From positions 62,001 through 126,000 of the forward strand of contig JAGBEV010000009.1 in NCBI GenBank assembly GCA_017936785.1: a DNA stretch of 64,000 bases, in the 5' to 3' direction. Below are positions 24,596-33,810 of this stretch, in pieces. Source of the stretch: Lachnospiraceae bacterium (GTDB lineage Bacteria > Bacillota > Clostridia > Lachnospirales > Lachnospiraceae). Positions within the stretch are counted from its first letter, which is position 1. Each line of letters starts with the position of its first letter. A program made the translations under genes and the position numbers. Below the pieces are notes generated by a model that worked only from the letters and a program-made list of their open reading frames with translations, was not told the origin of the DNA and did not search any database.

Positions 24596-26557
24596 ATGGA
24601 CAACACATTAGAATTAAAATATTTAAAAAGTCTGGCAAAGCAGTATCCGACCATTGCGGCAGCAAGTACGGAGATCATCAACTTATCATCCATATTGAAC
24701 CTGCCAAAGGGCACAGAGCACTTTTTGACGGATATTCACGGAGAATATGAGCAGTTTAATCATGTGCTGAAAAACGGCTCCGGTTCCGTGCGCAGGAAAA
24801 TTGATGAAGAATTCGGCAATACCTTGAGCAACAAGGATAAAAAGAGCCTTGCCACTCTGATCTATTATCCAAGGGAAAAGCTGGAGATCGTGCTAAAGGA
24901 GGAAGATAACATTGAGGACTGGTATAAGATTACCTTATACCGTCTGGTACAGATCACCAAGCATGTTTCTTCCAAATATACCAGATCCAAGGTCAGAAAG
25001 GCACTCCCCAGGGATTTTGCTTATATTATTGAAGAACTGATCACGGAAAAAGCAGAGGTCCAGGATAAGGAAGCCTATTATAATGAGATCGTTCATACCA
25101 TTATCCGTATCGGACGTGCTCCGGAATTTATCATTGCCCTTTGTGAGCTGGTACAGAGACTGGTCATCGATCATCTGCATATTGTGGGAGATGTTTATGA
25201 CAGAGGACCGGGGCCCCATATTATCTTAGATACCCTGCGCCATTATCATTCTGTGGATGTGCAGTGGGGCAATCATGATGTGGTATGGATGGGAGCAGCA
25301 AGCGGACAGCTTGCCTGCATCGCTACAGTTATCCGTATGTCAGCCAGATACGGCAATCTGGATACGCTGGAAGAGGGATACGGCATCAATCTGATCCCCC
25401 TTGCCACCTTTGCCATGGAACAATATAAGGATGTAAACTGTGATGCCTTTTTTATAAAATATAATACCAATTACAATACCAAGGATTTAAGCCTTGATAT
25501 GAAAATGCATAAGGCGATCACCATTATCCAGATGAAGCTGGAAGGTCAGATCATTATGAGAAGACCGGAATTTGAAATGGAAAACAGGCTTTTGCTGGAT
25601 AAGATCGACTATGAAAACCATACCATCAACATTGAAGGAAAGATTTATCCCATAAAGGATACGGATTTTCCTACGGTGGACCCCAAAGACCCTTACAGGC
25701 TCACAAAAGAGGAAGAAGAAGTGATGGAAAGGCTTCGTCAGGCGTTTACCCGCTGTGACAAGCTTCAGAAGGATATCCGATTCCTGTTCTCCAAGGGCAG
25801 TATGTATAAGGTATATAACTCCAATCTGCTGTTTCATGGCTGTGTGCCTATGGATGAGGAGGGCAATTTCTTAAAGGTCAATCTGTTTGGCAGGGAATAT
25901 GAGGGAAAAGCACTTTATGATGCTTTGGATAATTATGCCAGAAAGGGCTATTATGGCACCAGGGAATCCGGTGAGAAATTAAAGGGTCAGGATATCATCT
26001 GGTATATCTGGGCAGGACCTAAGTCTCCCGTATTCGGAAAAGATAAGATGACCACCTTTGAACGTTATTTTGTGGAAGATAAAGAAACCCATGTGGAAAA
26101 GAAAAATGCTTATTACAGACTTTATGACAGAGAGGACATCATCAACAAAATTCTGGAAGAATTCGGTCTTTCTGCTGATAAATCCCATATTGTCAACGGT
26201 CACGTACCGGTAGAACTGAAAAACGGAGAATCCCCCATCAAATGCGGCGGCAAGCTTCTTGTCATTGACGGAGGCTTCAGCAAGGCATATCAGGGTAAAA
26301 CAGGAATCGCAGGATATACTCTTGTATCCAATTCCTACGGAATGCGGTTGGTTTCCCATGAACCATTTGAATCTGCCGATGCGGCGATCCGCAATGAATC
26401 GGATATTTTCTCGGATTCTATTATCGTGGAAACAGCAATTCGGAGGCAAAGAGTTGCAGATACGGATATTGGTGATGAATTGAGAGAATCTATCCACCAG
26501 TTAGAAGAACTTCTGGAAGCCTACAGAGAGGGTATCATTGTGGAAAAAGACGTTTGA
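24596..26557 (+). CDS. fbp: Fructose-1,6-bisphosphatase, class III
   Basis: 653 aa from ATG 24596 (GGGGGA six bases upstream; an in-frame ATG at 24572 has no site). The metallophosphatase core is visible: [39 protein letters not shown] and a late [14 protein letters not shown]. Length and motifs match the Bacillus YydE/Fbp class III enzymes, the gluconeogenic FBPase of low-GC Gram-positives. It is cytosolic, expected Mn2+-dependent and PEP-modulated. It stands alone. Confidence 0.96.
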   Translation: MDNTLELKYLKSLAKQYPTIAAASTEIINLSSILNLPKGTEHFLTDIHGEYEQFNHVLKNGSGSVRRKIDEEFGNTLSNKDKKSLATLIYYPREKLEIVLKEEDNIEDWYKITLYRLVQITKHVSSKYTRSKVRKALPRDFAYIIEELITEKAEVQDKEAYYNEIVHTIIRIGRAPEFIIALCELVQRLVIDHLHIVGDVYDRGPGPHIILDTLRHYHSVDVQWGNHDVVWMGAASGQLACIATVIRMSARYGNLDTLEEGYGINLIPLATFAMEQYKDVNCDAFFIKYNTNYNTKDLSLDMKMHKAITIIQMKLEGQIIMRRPEFEMENRLLLDKIDYENHTINIEGKIYPIKDTDFPTVDPKDPYRLTKEEEEVMERLRQAFTRCDKLQKDIRFLFSKGSMYKVYNSNLLFHGCVPMDEEGNFLKVNLFGREYEGKALYDALDNYARKGYYGTRESGEKLKGQDIIWYIWAGPKSPVFGKDKMTTFERYFVEDKETHVEKKNAYYRLYDREDIINKILEEFGLSADKSHIVNGHVPVELKNGESPIKCGGKLLVIDGGFSKAYQGKTGIAGYTLVSNSYGMRLVSHEPFESADAAIRNESDIFSDSIIVETAIRRQRVADTDIGDELRESIHQLEELLEAYREGIIVEKDV

Positions 26558-26593
26558 TCCCACGCCGATACCCAGTCCTTTGGCACAGAGGGG

Positions 26594-27004
26594 TTATTGA
26601 TTGTTTACAGCGTTGTCAACACCGTTTGTTACGTCATTTGTGACGTTGCTGACTGCGTCGCCGGTATCTTTGATAATATCACCGGCTGCGTTTCCAACAT
26701 CATCTACAGCATCCGTAACACCGTCAACGACTCCGCCGTTGTTGTCATTGCCGTTTGTGGCATTGCTGGCAGTTGAATTGCCATTGGCAGCATCATTTGC
26801 CTGGCTGCCGTTGTTGGTATTGTTGGCATTTGCGTTATCGGTGTTGTTTGTGTCGGAATTCTGGTCCTGATTTGTATCAGTATCAGAATCCTGTGCTAAA
26901 TCGGCATTATCGCTGGTATTATTGTTGCCGTTACTGCCACAGCCTGTAAAGCTAAAGAGCATCAGGATCAAAAGGGCAGTAAATAAAAATCGAGTTTTTT
27001 TCAT
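26594..27004 (-). CDS. Asn/Asp-rich low-complexity lipoprotein
   Basis: 136 aa. A lipoprotein signal peptide with lipobox FTGC (Cys about 22) precedes a region (about 25-90) made almost only of Asn, Asp, Thr, Ser, Ala and Gln. A final segment of short repeats follows, of the type D-x-V-x-D-x-V-x (GVTDAVDDVGNAAGDIIKD..), predicted amphipathic. It is exported and lipid-anchored. Low-complexity sequence prevents family assignment; it could be a cell-wall spacer or adhesion protein. It has AAAGGAGAAT before the ATG and converges on fbp. Confidence 0.75.
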   Translation of the reverse strand: MKKTRFLFTALLILMLFSFTGCGSNGNNNTSDNADLAQDSDTDTNQDQNSDTNNTDNANANNTNNGSQANDAANGNSTASNATNGNDNNGGVVDGVTDAVDDVGNAAGDIIKDTGDAVSNVTNDVTNGVDNAVNNQ

Positions 27005-27183
27005 AATTTCATTCTCCTTTCAATGCCTGTGAATACTATGTGCATTTTTAAAAGAAAATATTCAGGTATTCTAAAAAAAATTGAATAATAAATTTGTCGG
27101 CTTTGTTTGTGCATGAAGAATGGAAAAATAAAAAAGAATAAATAGGAAAGAATAAATTTGTAAAACAGATCAGGAGAAAAAAG

Positions 27184-27960
27184 ATGGAATTCCGTCCCTG
27201 TATTGATATTCATAACGGAAAAGTGAAACAGATCGTAGGCAGCAGCCTGTCTGATGAAAAAGATGCCGCAAAAGAAAATTTTGTTTCAAACAAAAATGCA
27301 GCATACTATGCCAGACTATATCAAAGTCACGGTTTAAAAGGCGGACATATTATTTTATTAAATGCTGCCGACAGCCCGTATTATGAAAAAACAAAAGCAG
27401 AAGCATTGTCTGCACTGGCAGCATTTCCGGGGGGAATGCAGGTGGGAGGCGGTGTTACTGCAGAAAATGCTTCAGAATACCTGAAAGCAGGCGCATCCCA
27501 TGTCATCGTCACTTCCTATGTATTTCAAAATGGAGAAATCCTCTTGGAGCGCCTTGAAAAACTGAAAAAAGCCGTAGGAAAAGAACATATCGTTTTAGAT
27601 CTGAGCGCCAGAAAATATGAAGATGCCTATTACGTCATGACTGACCGCTGGCAAAAGAAAAGCAGTGTAAAAGTCAACTTAAATCTTCTGGACCAGCTGT
27701 CCTCCTATTGTGATGAATATCTGATCCATGCTGTAGATGTAGAGGGAAAAAATAATGGAATAGAAGAGCCGTTAGTAGAAATGCTTTCAGCCTGTGAAGA
27801 TATTCCCATTACTTATGCCGGCGGCATCCATAGTTATGATGATCTTGAAATCCTCAGAAAACTGGGAAAAAACAAAATCCACGCCACCATCGGCAGCTCT
27901 TTGGATCTCTTTGGCGGTCCCCTAAGCTTTGAAACAATCTGCACCCTATTAAAAACCTAG
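27184..27960 (+). CDS. hisA: ProFAR isomerase, eukaryotic-type HisA
   Basis: 258-aa TIM barrel, phosphoribosylformimino-AICAR-ribotide isomerase of histidine synthesis. FRPCIDIHNGKVKQIVG with the first catalytic Asp, QVGGGVTAENA, VLDLSARKYEDAYYVMTDRW and the second phosphate loop AGGIHSYDDLE are visible. The RPCIDIHNGKVKQIVG opening and the ATIGSSLDLFGG end fit the fungal/eukaryotic-type subfamily rather than canonical bacterial HisA. It is outside any his operon. CAGGAGAAAAAAG precedes the ATG. Confidence 0.85.
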   Translation: MEFRPCIDIHNGKVKQIVGSSLSDEKDAAKENFVSNKNAAYYARLYQSHGLKGGHIILLNAADSPYYEKTKAEALSALAAFPGGMQVGGGVTAENASEYLKAGASHVIVTSYVFQNGEILLERLEKLKKAVGKEHIVLDLSARKYEDAYYVMTDRWQKKSSVKVNLNLLDQLSSYCDEYLIHAVDVEGKNNGIEEPLVEMLSACEDIPITYAGGIHSYDDLEILRKLGKNKIHATIGSSLDLFGGPLSFETICTLLKT

Positions 27961-27991
27961 CCGCTGTCTTTTGTAGTGGTTGAGAAAACGC

Positions 27992-28187
27992 CGATATTTG
28001 AGGCAATAGTACAGGGCAGGAGGAATGGGTTTTATATATATCAAAGGAAACCGTATAAAAATGTCGGTACTTAGATTGCGTCTTTTGCAATCTTATGTAC
28101 CGCTACATTTTTATCCGAGCGGGAGCGCGTTTCCGTGATATATATAAAACCCATTCCTCCTGCCCTGTGCTATTGCCTCAAATATCG
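27992..28187. repeat. Giant inverted repeat B (52-bp arms, 51 of 52 matching)
   Basis: Arm 27992-28043 and arm 28136-28187 are reverse complements with one mismatch. The 92-nt centre pairs with itself too: GGAAAC/GTTTCC, ATAAAAATGT/ACATTTTTAT, CGGTAC/GTACCG and AGATTGC/GCAATCT. The whole 196 nt is thus one almost continuous hairpin. It lies between convergent hisA and csp. No ORF is plausible inside. Nothing else is evident in 28230-28339. Confidence 0.88.
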
Positions 28188-28198
28188 TCCCCTCACAA

Positions 28199-28227
28199 CA
28201 AAAAAGAAACGGCTGACCACCGTTCCT
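28199..28227 (-). terminator. Probable terminator of the cold-shock gene
   Basis: On the minus strand GGAACGG and CCGTTTC form a stem with a 6-nt loop followed by TTTTTTG. It lies 110 bp past the csp stop codon. Confidence 0.5.
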
Positions 28228-28339
28228 TTTCTTCCTTTTAATCCGTTAAAACAATACTGCTAATTCAAATCAAATTTCTATAGAAATTTATATTTAAAAA
28301 GGCACATCGAAAAACTGATTAATTGTTATAATCTTTCAA

Positions 28340-28540
28340 TTATAACTTGGTTACGTTAACTGCCTGAGGTCCTTTTTCGCCCTGAACTACTTCGAATTCA
28401 ACAGCAGCGCCTTCTTCTAAAGACTTGAAGCCTTCCATGTTTAATCCTGAGTAGTGAACGAATACGTCATTACCTGCTTCGTCAGAGATAAATCCGTAAC
28501 CTTTCTGGTTGTTAAACCATTTAACTGTACCTTTGTTCAT
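28340..28540 (-). CDS. cspA: Cold-shock protein of the CspA family
   Basis: 66-aa OB-fold RNA chaperone. RNP1 KGYGFISDE and RNP2 DVFVHYS are intact; [17 protein letters not shown] is the canonical start. It binds single-stranded nucleic acid and melts RNA structure at low temperature. A GGAGGTATC ribosome site precedes the ATG, and the 5' leader contains a small stem (TTGTTG/CAACAA, about 28563-28581). It is monocistronic and convergent with hisA across inverted repeat B. Confidence 0.97.
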   Translation of the reverse strand: MNKGTVKWFNNQKGYGFISDEAGNDVFVHYSGLNMEGFKSLEEGAAVEFEVVQGEKGPQAVNVTKL

Positions 28541-28632
28541 TTTGATACCTCCGAAAATAATAACTTGTTGTTTCTTACAACAAAGTCAGAATAGCATAGT
28601 AAACGGAAAAAGTAAAGAAAATAAATAAATAT

Positions 28633-28660
28633 TTGATGGAAATATTTTTTATGCTATACT
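28633..28660 (+). promoter_or_regulatory. Promoter of niaR
   Basis: TTGATG 28633-28638, 16-bp spacer, TATACT 28655-28660, followed by a tandem 11-bp duplication (TTTCAGATAGG) in the leader and the ATG at 28702. Confidence 0.5.
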
Positions 28661-28701
28661 TGTTTCAGATAGGTTTCAGATAGAGGAAAAGTGGTGGAAA
28701 A

Positions 28702-29226
28702 ATGAACGCTGAAGAAAGAAGAAAACGGATTTTGGATATCTTAAAAGAGGAACATGCCCCTCTGTCGGGAACGGAGCTGGCAAAGCGGCTGAAGGTAAGC
28801 AGACAGGTTGTGGTACAGGATATTGCCCTCCTTCGGGCAGTCAATAAAAATATTCTGTCTACCAATAAGGGCTATCTGCTCTTTGATGACGGAAGCGCCG
28901 GCAAGGTCAGAAGGAGCGTCTGTGTCTGTCATAAGGATGAAGATATTCTGGATGAATTTTATGCCATTGTGGACTGCGGCGGCAGGGTGCTGGATGTGGT
29001 GGTGGAACATGAAATATATGGTCAGATCACGGTGGACCTGATCATCAATAACCGCCAGGATGCCATAGCCTATGTGGAAAAGACCAGGGATAAAAATACC
29101 AAGCCTTTAAACATTCTGACAGATGGAGTTCATTATCATACCATTGAAGCGGAGAATGAGGAAACCCTTGATAAGATAGAAGAAAAATTAAAACACCTTG
29201 GAATCTGGCTTAGAAGCGGTAAATAA
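28702..29226 (+). CDS. niaR: Niacin-responsive repressor NiaR (3H domain)
   Basis: 174 aa. N-terminal winged helix (RKRILDILKEEHAPLSGTELAKRLKVSRQVVVQDIALLR) and C-terminal 3H domain with its three His positions (VCHKDE, VVVEHEIYGQITVDL, GVHYHTIEAENEETL), a metal- and nicotinate-binding module. In Bacillota NiaR represses NAD synthesis and niacin uptake genes. The next gene is a membrane transporter-like protein with four tandem 12-bp repeats just upstream, a probable target. Confidence 0.9.
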   Translation: MNAEERRKRILDILKEEHAPLSGTELAKRLKVSRQVVVQDIALLRAVNKNILSTNKGYLLFDDGSAGKVRRSVCVCHKDEDILDEFYAIVDCGGRVLDVVVEHEIYGQITVDLIINNRQDAIAYVEKTRDKNTKPLNILTDGVHYHTIEAENEETLDKIEEKLKHLGIWLRSGK

Positions 29227-29237
29227 AAAAGGCAAAA

Positions 29238-29269
29238 GCAGGCGAATAGTAAAATTCGCTTGCTTTTTT
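29238..29269 (+). terminator. Terminator of niaR
   Basis: The stem GCAGGCGAAT/ATTCGCTTGC (9 of 10 pairs) is followed by TTTTTTA. Confidence 0.75.
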
Positions 29270-29299
29270 ATTGCTGCTGTGCTAATGTACAAGTTGTGC

Positions 29300-29347
29300 C
29301 AGGACAACTGACAAGACAGCTGTCAAGATAACTGTCAAGACAACTGT
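29300..29347. promoter_or_regulatory. Four tandem 12-bp repeats, candidate NiaR operator array
   Basis: Four contiguous units on the plus strand: CAGGACAACTGA, CAAGACAGCTGT, CAAGATAACTGT and CAAGACAACTGT. Read on the minus strand they alternate ACAG-TGTCTTG, a TGTC/GACA dyad pattern that from memory resembles NiaR half-sites. The array is between niaR and the gene at 29389, about 40 bp before its start codon. Confidence 0.6.
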
Positions 29348-29388
29348 GAGGCAACACATAAAAATAGAAAATCAAGAGGAAAGCACAG

Positions 29389-30453
29389 ATGGAAAAAGTA
29401 AAAAAGCTATTAAATGAGATTTTTATTGACGGCTTGAGCGGAATGGCAACAGGTCTGTTTGCTACTTTGATCGTGGGAACCATCATCCAGCAGATCGGTA
29501 ATCTGATTCCCGGAGCAATAGGAGATTACTTATTTTTTATCGGAAAGGTTGCGGCAGCAGCCACAGGAGCCGGTATCGGTGTGGGAACAGCCCAGCGGCT
29601 GAAATCAAGCCCTTTGGTAGTTGTTTCGGCGGCAGTCAGCGGCATGACAGGAGCTTTTGCATCCAAGATCATTGCAGGAACTTTTCTGATCGAAGGTGTG
29701 GTAAATCTGGCAGGACCGGGAGAACCTTTGGGAGCATTTATTGCCGCTATCGTGACGATCTATTTCGGCAGACTGGTTTCCGGCAAGACGAAGGTTGATA
29801 TTTTGATCACACCCCTTGTCTGCATCTTAACAGGCTCTGCAGTAGGTTTGATCTTAGGACCGCCTATTTCTGCATTTATGACATTCTTAGGCAGTCTGAT
29901 CAATGCAGGAACCCAGCAGGCACCTTTCTTAATGGGCATTATCGTATCTGTTTTAATGGGAATTATTTTGACACTGCCTATCAGTTCCGCAGCTTTGGGC
30001 GTTATCCTAAATCTGTCCGGCCTTGCAGCAGGAGCGGCAACAGTAGGCTGCTGTGCCAATATGGTAGGATTTGCTGTTGCAAGCTATCGTGAAAATAAAG
30101 TCAACGGACTGCTGGCACAGGGACTGGGCACCAGTATGCTGCAGATCGGCAACATTGTGAAAAAGCCTGTTATCTGGCTTCCGGCAATTATATCCAGTGC
30201 GATTTTAGGACCGGTCTCTACTTTGGTATTCCATATGACCAATAATGCAACAGGTTCCGGTATGGGAACGGCAGGACTGGTGGGACAGATCACTACATAT
30301 CAGACCATGACGGCAGAAGCGTCCGCGGGAATCGTATTATTGAAGATTGTATTGCTTCATTTTGTATTCCCGGCGATCCTTTCTCTTGGTATCAGTGAAT
30401 TTATGCGTAAAAAGGGATGGATCAAAGAAGGGGATATGAAGCTGGAAGTATAA
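29389..30453 (+). CDS. PTS EIIC-like membrane transporter (PTS_EIIC_2 type)
   Basis: 354 aa, about nine or ten hydrophobic helices. Gly/Ala-rich motifs GLSGMATGLFATLIVGTI, GPPISAFMTFLGSLINAGT and NNATGSGMGTAGLVGQI are characteristic of the stand-alone EIIC_2 family. There are no EIIA/EIIB phosphorylation domains, and no PTS partners are nearby, so it may not be a true phosphotransferase. The operator-like repeats and adjacent niaR suggest a link to niacin or NAD precursor uptake; this is inference. GAGGAAAG precedes the ATG. Confidence 0.8.
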   Translation: MEKVKKLLNEIFIDGLSGMATGLFATLIVGTIIQQIGNLIPGAIGDYLFFIGKVAAAATGAGIGVGTAQRLKSSPLVVVSAAVSGMTGAFASKIIAGTFLIEGVVNLAGPGEPLGAFIAAIVTIYFGRLVSGKTKVDILITPLVCILTGSAVGLILGPPISAFMTFLGSLINAGTQQAPFLMGIIVSVLMGIILTLPISSAALGVILNLSGLAAGAATVGCCANMVGFAVASYRENKVNGLLAQGLGTSMLQIGNIVKKPVIWLPAIISSAILGPVSTLVFHMTNNATGSGMGTAGLVGQITTYQTMTAEASAGIVLLKIVLLHFVFPAILSLGISEFMRKKGWIKEGDMKLEV

Positions 30454-30502
30454 TATTGATAGCTGTGATAATTGAAAAATAGAAGAATAAAATAAATATG
30501 AA

Positions 30503-30546
30503 AAGCCGGATATGTCTTAGGAAACAGCATATCCGGCTTATGTTTT
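30503..30546. terminator. Bidirectional terminator between the EIIC-like gene and yerC
   Basis: AAGCCGGATATG pairs with CATATCCGGCTT across a short loop (30503-30539). An A-run precedes it and a TTATGTTTT tract follows. Confidence 0.8.
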
Positions 30547-30572
30547 ACTTAAATTTCATGGCAAAAGTATGT

Positions 30573-30866
30573 TTAGTCTGATTCTTTCATCCGGTTGAAC
30601 ACCAGCTCATAACCATCACTGCCATAATTCAAAGAACGGTTTACCCGGCTGATGGTAGCGGTGGAAGCGCCTGTTTTTTCCGCAATTTCCAAATAGGTTT
30701 TCTTGTCCCGCAGCATACTTGCCACTTCAAAACGCTGGGATAAAGAAAGCAGTTCGTTTACAGTACACAGATCCTCAAAAAAGGAATAGCATTCTTCCTT
30801 GGTTTCCAGTGTTAAAATCGCATCAAAAAGGGAATCTACGGCTTCATTTTTTATTTTCTTGATCAT
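30573..30866 (-). CDS. yerC: YerC/YecD family TrpR-like DNA-binding protein
   Basis: 97 aa from ATG 30866, which has GGAGAAA six bases upstream; a TTG four codons earlier is less likely. It is all-helical with a TrpR-type helix-turn-helix: LSLSQRFEVASMLRDKKTYLEIAEKTGASTATISRVNRSL. The family is widespread in Bacillota with poorly known targets. It is followed on the same strand (upstream side) by the PHP gene, with a separate leader. Family confidence is high; biological role unknown. Confidence 0.88.
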   Translation of the reverse strand: MIKKIKNEAVDSLFDAILTLETKEECYSFFEDLCTVNELLSLSQRFEVASMLRDKKTYLEIAEKTGASTATISRVNRSLNYGSDGYELVFNRMKESD

Positions 30867-30979
30867 GCTTTTCTCCAATCACTTTAACGCTGTAAAATTT
30901 TAACGTCTTAACTTTCTTCATTCTATCACAGTAAAGTGGAAAGGTAAAGCAAAATTTGGAAAAGAATCAATGAGAAGAA

Positions 30980-31729
30980 TCAGTTAGGAAAAGCGTTATC
31001 AGGGAAATAATTCCTGACCTCCGGTTTCAAATAGGTAAAATAGTGGGAAACGCTGTCGTTTACGATCTTTTCCAAAGGAAATCCGGCTTCTGTGATCAGA
31101 GGTTCGGAATACTGATGGGCGCCTACCAGGGTGTCCGCATGGGCATCACTGTTTAAAATAATTTCCACATCATGCTTTTCACACGCTTCCAACAGGCGCA
31201 GATAGTTCCGATGTGCACCGGGACGATAGCTGGTGGGAGCCAGTGAGGAGTTATTGATCTCAAAGAGCTTATGATTGGCAGCAGCGGCACGGGCAGCTTC
31301 ATCATAATCTACAGGAAAACGGTCATCATCCAGATGTCCGATGATCTGGATCAGCGGATTTTCCAAAATGCGGATAATGCTGTTTGTTACATCCTTTTTG
31401 CTCATAAAAGGAACACATGGGGGATGAAGGCTTGCCACAGCCACGTCCATGGTGGAGAGAAGCTCCGAGGACATGTCCACAGAACCTTTTTCATCCAATA
31501 TATTCAGCTCTACACCGAACAGGGTGGGAATATCATAGGCATTCCTGTCCAGTATCCGGTAATTCTGAAAGTAAAATTCATGACAGGTGCCGGGCATATT
31601 GACACAATGCTCGGTAATTGCCAGCAGGTTTAACCCTTTCCGGGAAGCGGCACGGGTCATTTCACGTATGGTATTAAATGCGTGTCCGCTTACAAGAGTA
31701 TGGGTATGGGAATCTAAAACATATTTCAT
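30980..31729 (-). CDS. PHP-domain phosphoesterase (YcdX-like)
   Basis: 249 aa. Metal-binding motifs of the polymerase and histidinol phosphatase fold are in order: DSHTHTLVSGHAF, AITEHCVNMPG, FGVELNI, VASLHPP, IGHLDDDRFPVDY and NSDAHADTLVG. It is the YcdX/YciV-like stand-alone type, with expected trinuclear metal hydrolysis of a phosphoester. The substrate is not identifiable; the family is distinct from HisK. No obvious operon partners. Confidence 0.9.
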   Translation of the reverse strand: MKYVLDSHTHTLVSGHAFNTIREMTRAASRKGLNLLAITEHCVNMPGTCHEFYFQNYRILDRNAYDIPTLFGVELNILDEKGSVDMSSELLSTMDVAVASLHPPCVPFMSKKDVTNSIIRILENPLIQIIGHLDDDRFPVDYDEAARAAAANHKLFEINNSSLAPTSYRPGAHRNYLRLLEACEKHDVEIILNSDAHADTLVGAHQYSEPLITEAGFPLEKIVNDSVSHYFTYLKPEVRNYFPDNAFPN

Positions 31730-31899
31730 TGTTTAATTCAAATCCGGGCAGAACCGGTCCGGATCGTATCCTTTCTGTTATATTCATATCCTGTGTATTT
31801 ACAGCAGTATTTCAGCAATATGTATTTTAATACGTTTACAAATAGTTTTCAATACTATATAATAAAGAAGTAATAGGCGAATGCCTTTGGAGGCGGAAG

Positions 31900-32571
31900 A
31901 TGACAATATCTACAGATGATTTATTAAACAGTATTTTAACCAGTTTTGACAGGATCGGACACATCCAGTCAGAAGATATTCCCAATATCGATCTGTACAT
32001 GGATCAGGTCACGACCTTTATGGAGCAGCATATGCGGGCAACTACCCGCAATCCTGAAGAGGATAAGATTCTCACAAAGACGATGATCAACAACTATGCC
32101 AAAAATGATCTGCTGCCACCACCTGTTAAGAAGAAGTATTCCAAAGAACATGTGCTGGTGCTGATCTTTATTTACTATTTTAAAGGAATTTTATCCATAG
32201 GGGATATTCAGGAATTGCTCAATCCTTTGACAGAAAAGTTTTTCCATGCTGGATCAGGACTGAAAATGGAAGATATTTATGATGAAGTGTTCAGTCTGGA
32301 AAAGGACAAGGTGGAAGCCTTAAAAGAAGATGTGAAAAAAATGTATGCGGCATCAGTAGATACCTTTCAGGATGCTGCAAAGGAAGACAGGGAGTTTTTG
32401 CAGCGGTTTTCTTTTATCTGTATGCTCAGCTATGATGTTTATGTAAAAAAACTGCTCATTGAAAAGCTGATCGACAGCATGAAGGAAGAAAAAGGAAGGG
32501 AAAACAGCCAGCAGGCTAAAAAGCCGGTGCCTAAGAAGGCAGAGGCGAAAAAAGCTGAGGAAAAAGATTGA
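31900..32571 (+). CDS. DUF1836 domain protein
   Basis: 223 aa. The central region, ILTKTMINNYAKNDLLPPPVKKKYSKEHVLVLIFIYYFKG (about 65-105), is the DUF1836 signature, which resembles a MerR-like winged helix. The end is a Lys/Glu/Ala-rich low-complexity tail. It is a soluble cytoplasmic protein common in Lachnospiraceae, with unknown function; DNA binding is plausible. GGAGGCGG precedes the ATG. Confidence 0.85.
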   Translation: MTISTDDLLNSILTSFDRIGHIQSEDIPNIDLYMDQVTTFMEQHMRATTRNPEEDKILTKTMINNYAKNDLLPPPVKKKYSKEHVLVLIFIYYFKGILSIGDIQELLNPLTEKFFHAGSGLKMEDIYDEVFSLEKDKVEALKEDVKKMYAASVDTFQDAAKEDREFLQRFSFICMLSYDVYVKKLLIEKLIDSMKEEKGRENSQQAKKPVPKKAEAKKAEEKD

Positions 32572-32597
32572 GGAAGTCTGGCTTTTTGTATGTAGTA

Positions 32598-32658
32598 AGG
32601 GACTTTTGCGCTGACCTTTGAGGATGATCCCCGGTCAGGGCAAAAGTCCCCTTTTTAT
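32598..32658. terminator. Bidirectional terminator between the DUF1836 gene and the binding-protein gene
   Basis: AGGGACTTTTGC pairs with GCAAAAGTCCCT, and an inner GCTGACC/GGTCAG stem continues it; CTTTTTAT follows. It is another long convergent-junction hairpin, about 54 nt. Confidence 0.85.
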
Positions 32659-32687
32659 CTGTCATGAGCAGTAGAGGAGTCTGAAGC

Positions 32688-33683
32688 TTATTTTGCAGCT
32701 TCTTTGGCAAAAGTGGTATCTACCAGTTCCTCATAAGGAACCCGTTCTGACAATTCTCCAGCTTCTTCCAGGATATTCTGGAGAAGGGTAAAGCTGTCTT
32801 CTTCAAAGATCAGATTTTCTTTCCAGGTGTCCTGATTGTAGTAGCGTTCCACAATGGTGGTAATGGTTTCCAAGTCGGTTTCTTCAAACTGGGGTGCAAT
32901 GACTTCTGCAATTTCAGCGGGAGTATGTGAGTTTACATAATCCATACCTTTTTGCAGTGCATTGGTAAAGCCCTGGATGGTTTCGGGATTATCTTTGATA
33001 TAGCTGGATTTGGCGCTGAAGGCAGTATAAGGTACATAGCCGGAATCCTCGCCCAGAGAAGCTACTACATAGCCGTCGCCTTTTGCTTCCAGAGAGGTGG
33101 CATGAGGTTCGAATTCAACTGTGTAATCCCCCTGACCGCCGGAAAACGCGGCAGCAGTGGACCCGAAGTCGATGCTCTGGTCAATGGTCAGGTCTGCGGC
33201 AGGATCAATGCCGTTCATTTTCAGGATATACTCAAATACCATTTCCGGCATACCGCCTTTTCTGCCCCCTAAAACCGTTGTTCCTTTCAGGTCTTCCCAT
33301 TTAAAATCATCCACAGGAGTGCGGGAAACAAGGAAGTTGCCGGCTCTCTGGGTAAGCTGTGCAAAGTTGACAACATAATCATTGGTATCGCCCAGATAAG
33401 TGTAAATAGTAGATTCACTTCCCATAAATCCGATATCTGCCTCGCCGGACAATACTGCGGTCATGGTCTTATCGGCTCCAAATCCCGTAACCAGAGTCAG
33501 GTCAATGCCTTCTTCCTCAAAATAGCCTTCCTCAATGGCAACGTACATAGGTGCATAAAAAATAGAGTGTGCGACTTCGTTTAACACCACCTCTTTGCTG
33601 CCGGATTCCTTAGCACCGCATCCGGTTAAAAGAAGGGATAACAGAAGTGTCATCACAAGTGTAAGAGAAACAATTTTTTTCAT
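32688..33683 (-). CDS. ABC transporter substrate-binding lipoprotein (SsuA/ThiY/NMT1 family), orphan
   Basis: 331 aa. Lipoprotein signal with lipobox LLTGC (Cys about 22). The mature domain has the NMT1/SsuA pattern: HSIFYAPMYVAIEEGYFEEEGIDLTLVTG and a KTMTAVLSGEADIGFMGSES loop, then late EVIAPQFEETDLE. Members bind thiamine precursors, sulfonates or nitrate-like ligands. No permease or ATPase lies beside it, so partners must be elsewhere. GGGAGG precedes the ATG. Confidence 0.9.
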   Translation of the reverse strand: MKKIVSLTLVMTLLLSLLLTGCGAKESGSKEVVLNEVAHSIFYAPMYVAIEEGYFEEEGIDLTLVTGFGADKTMTAVLSGEADIGFMGSESTIYTYLGDTNDYVVNFAQLTQRAGNFLVSRTPVDDFKWEDLKGTTVLGGRKGGMPEMVFEYILKMNGIDPAADLTIDQSIDFGSTAAAFSGGQGDYTVEFEPHATSLEAKGDGYVVASLGEDSGYVPYTAFSAKSSYIKDNPETIQGFTNALQKGMDYVNSHTPAEIAEVIAPQFEETDLETITTIVERYYNQDTWKENLIFEEDSFTLLQNILEEAGELSERVPYEELVDTTFAKEAAK

Positions 33684-33810
33684 AATATACCTCCCTAAGG
33701 TTGTAATATATGATATTGCAAAAGATTGTAAAAGGTTCTTATTTGTGTTATTCTCCCTATGGCAAATGTAAAAAATATGTAAAATCAGCGCCTGCCGGGA
33801 GATGAGTAAG

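Noticed and set aside
26601-26870. Plus-strand open frame opposite the Asn/Asp-rich lipoprotein
   Set aside because: Antisense of low-complexity sequence produces long open frames by chance; no start site.
29300-29347. CRISPR-like array
   Set aside because: The four units are contiguous 12-mers without spacers and no cas genes are present; an operator array is a better explanation.
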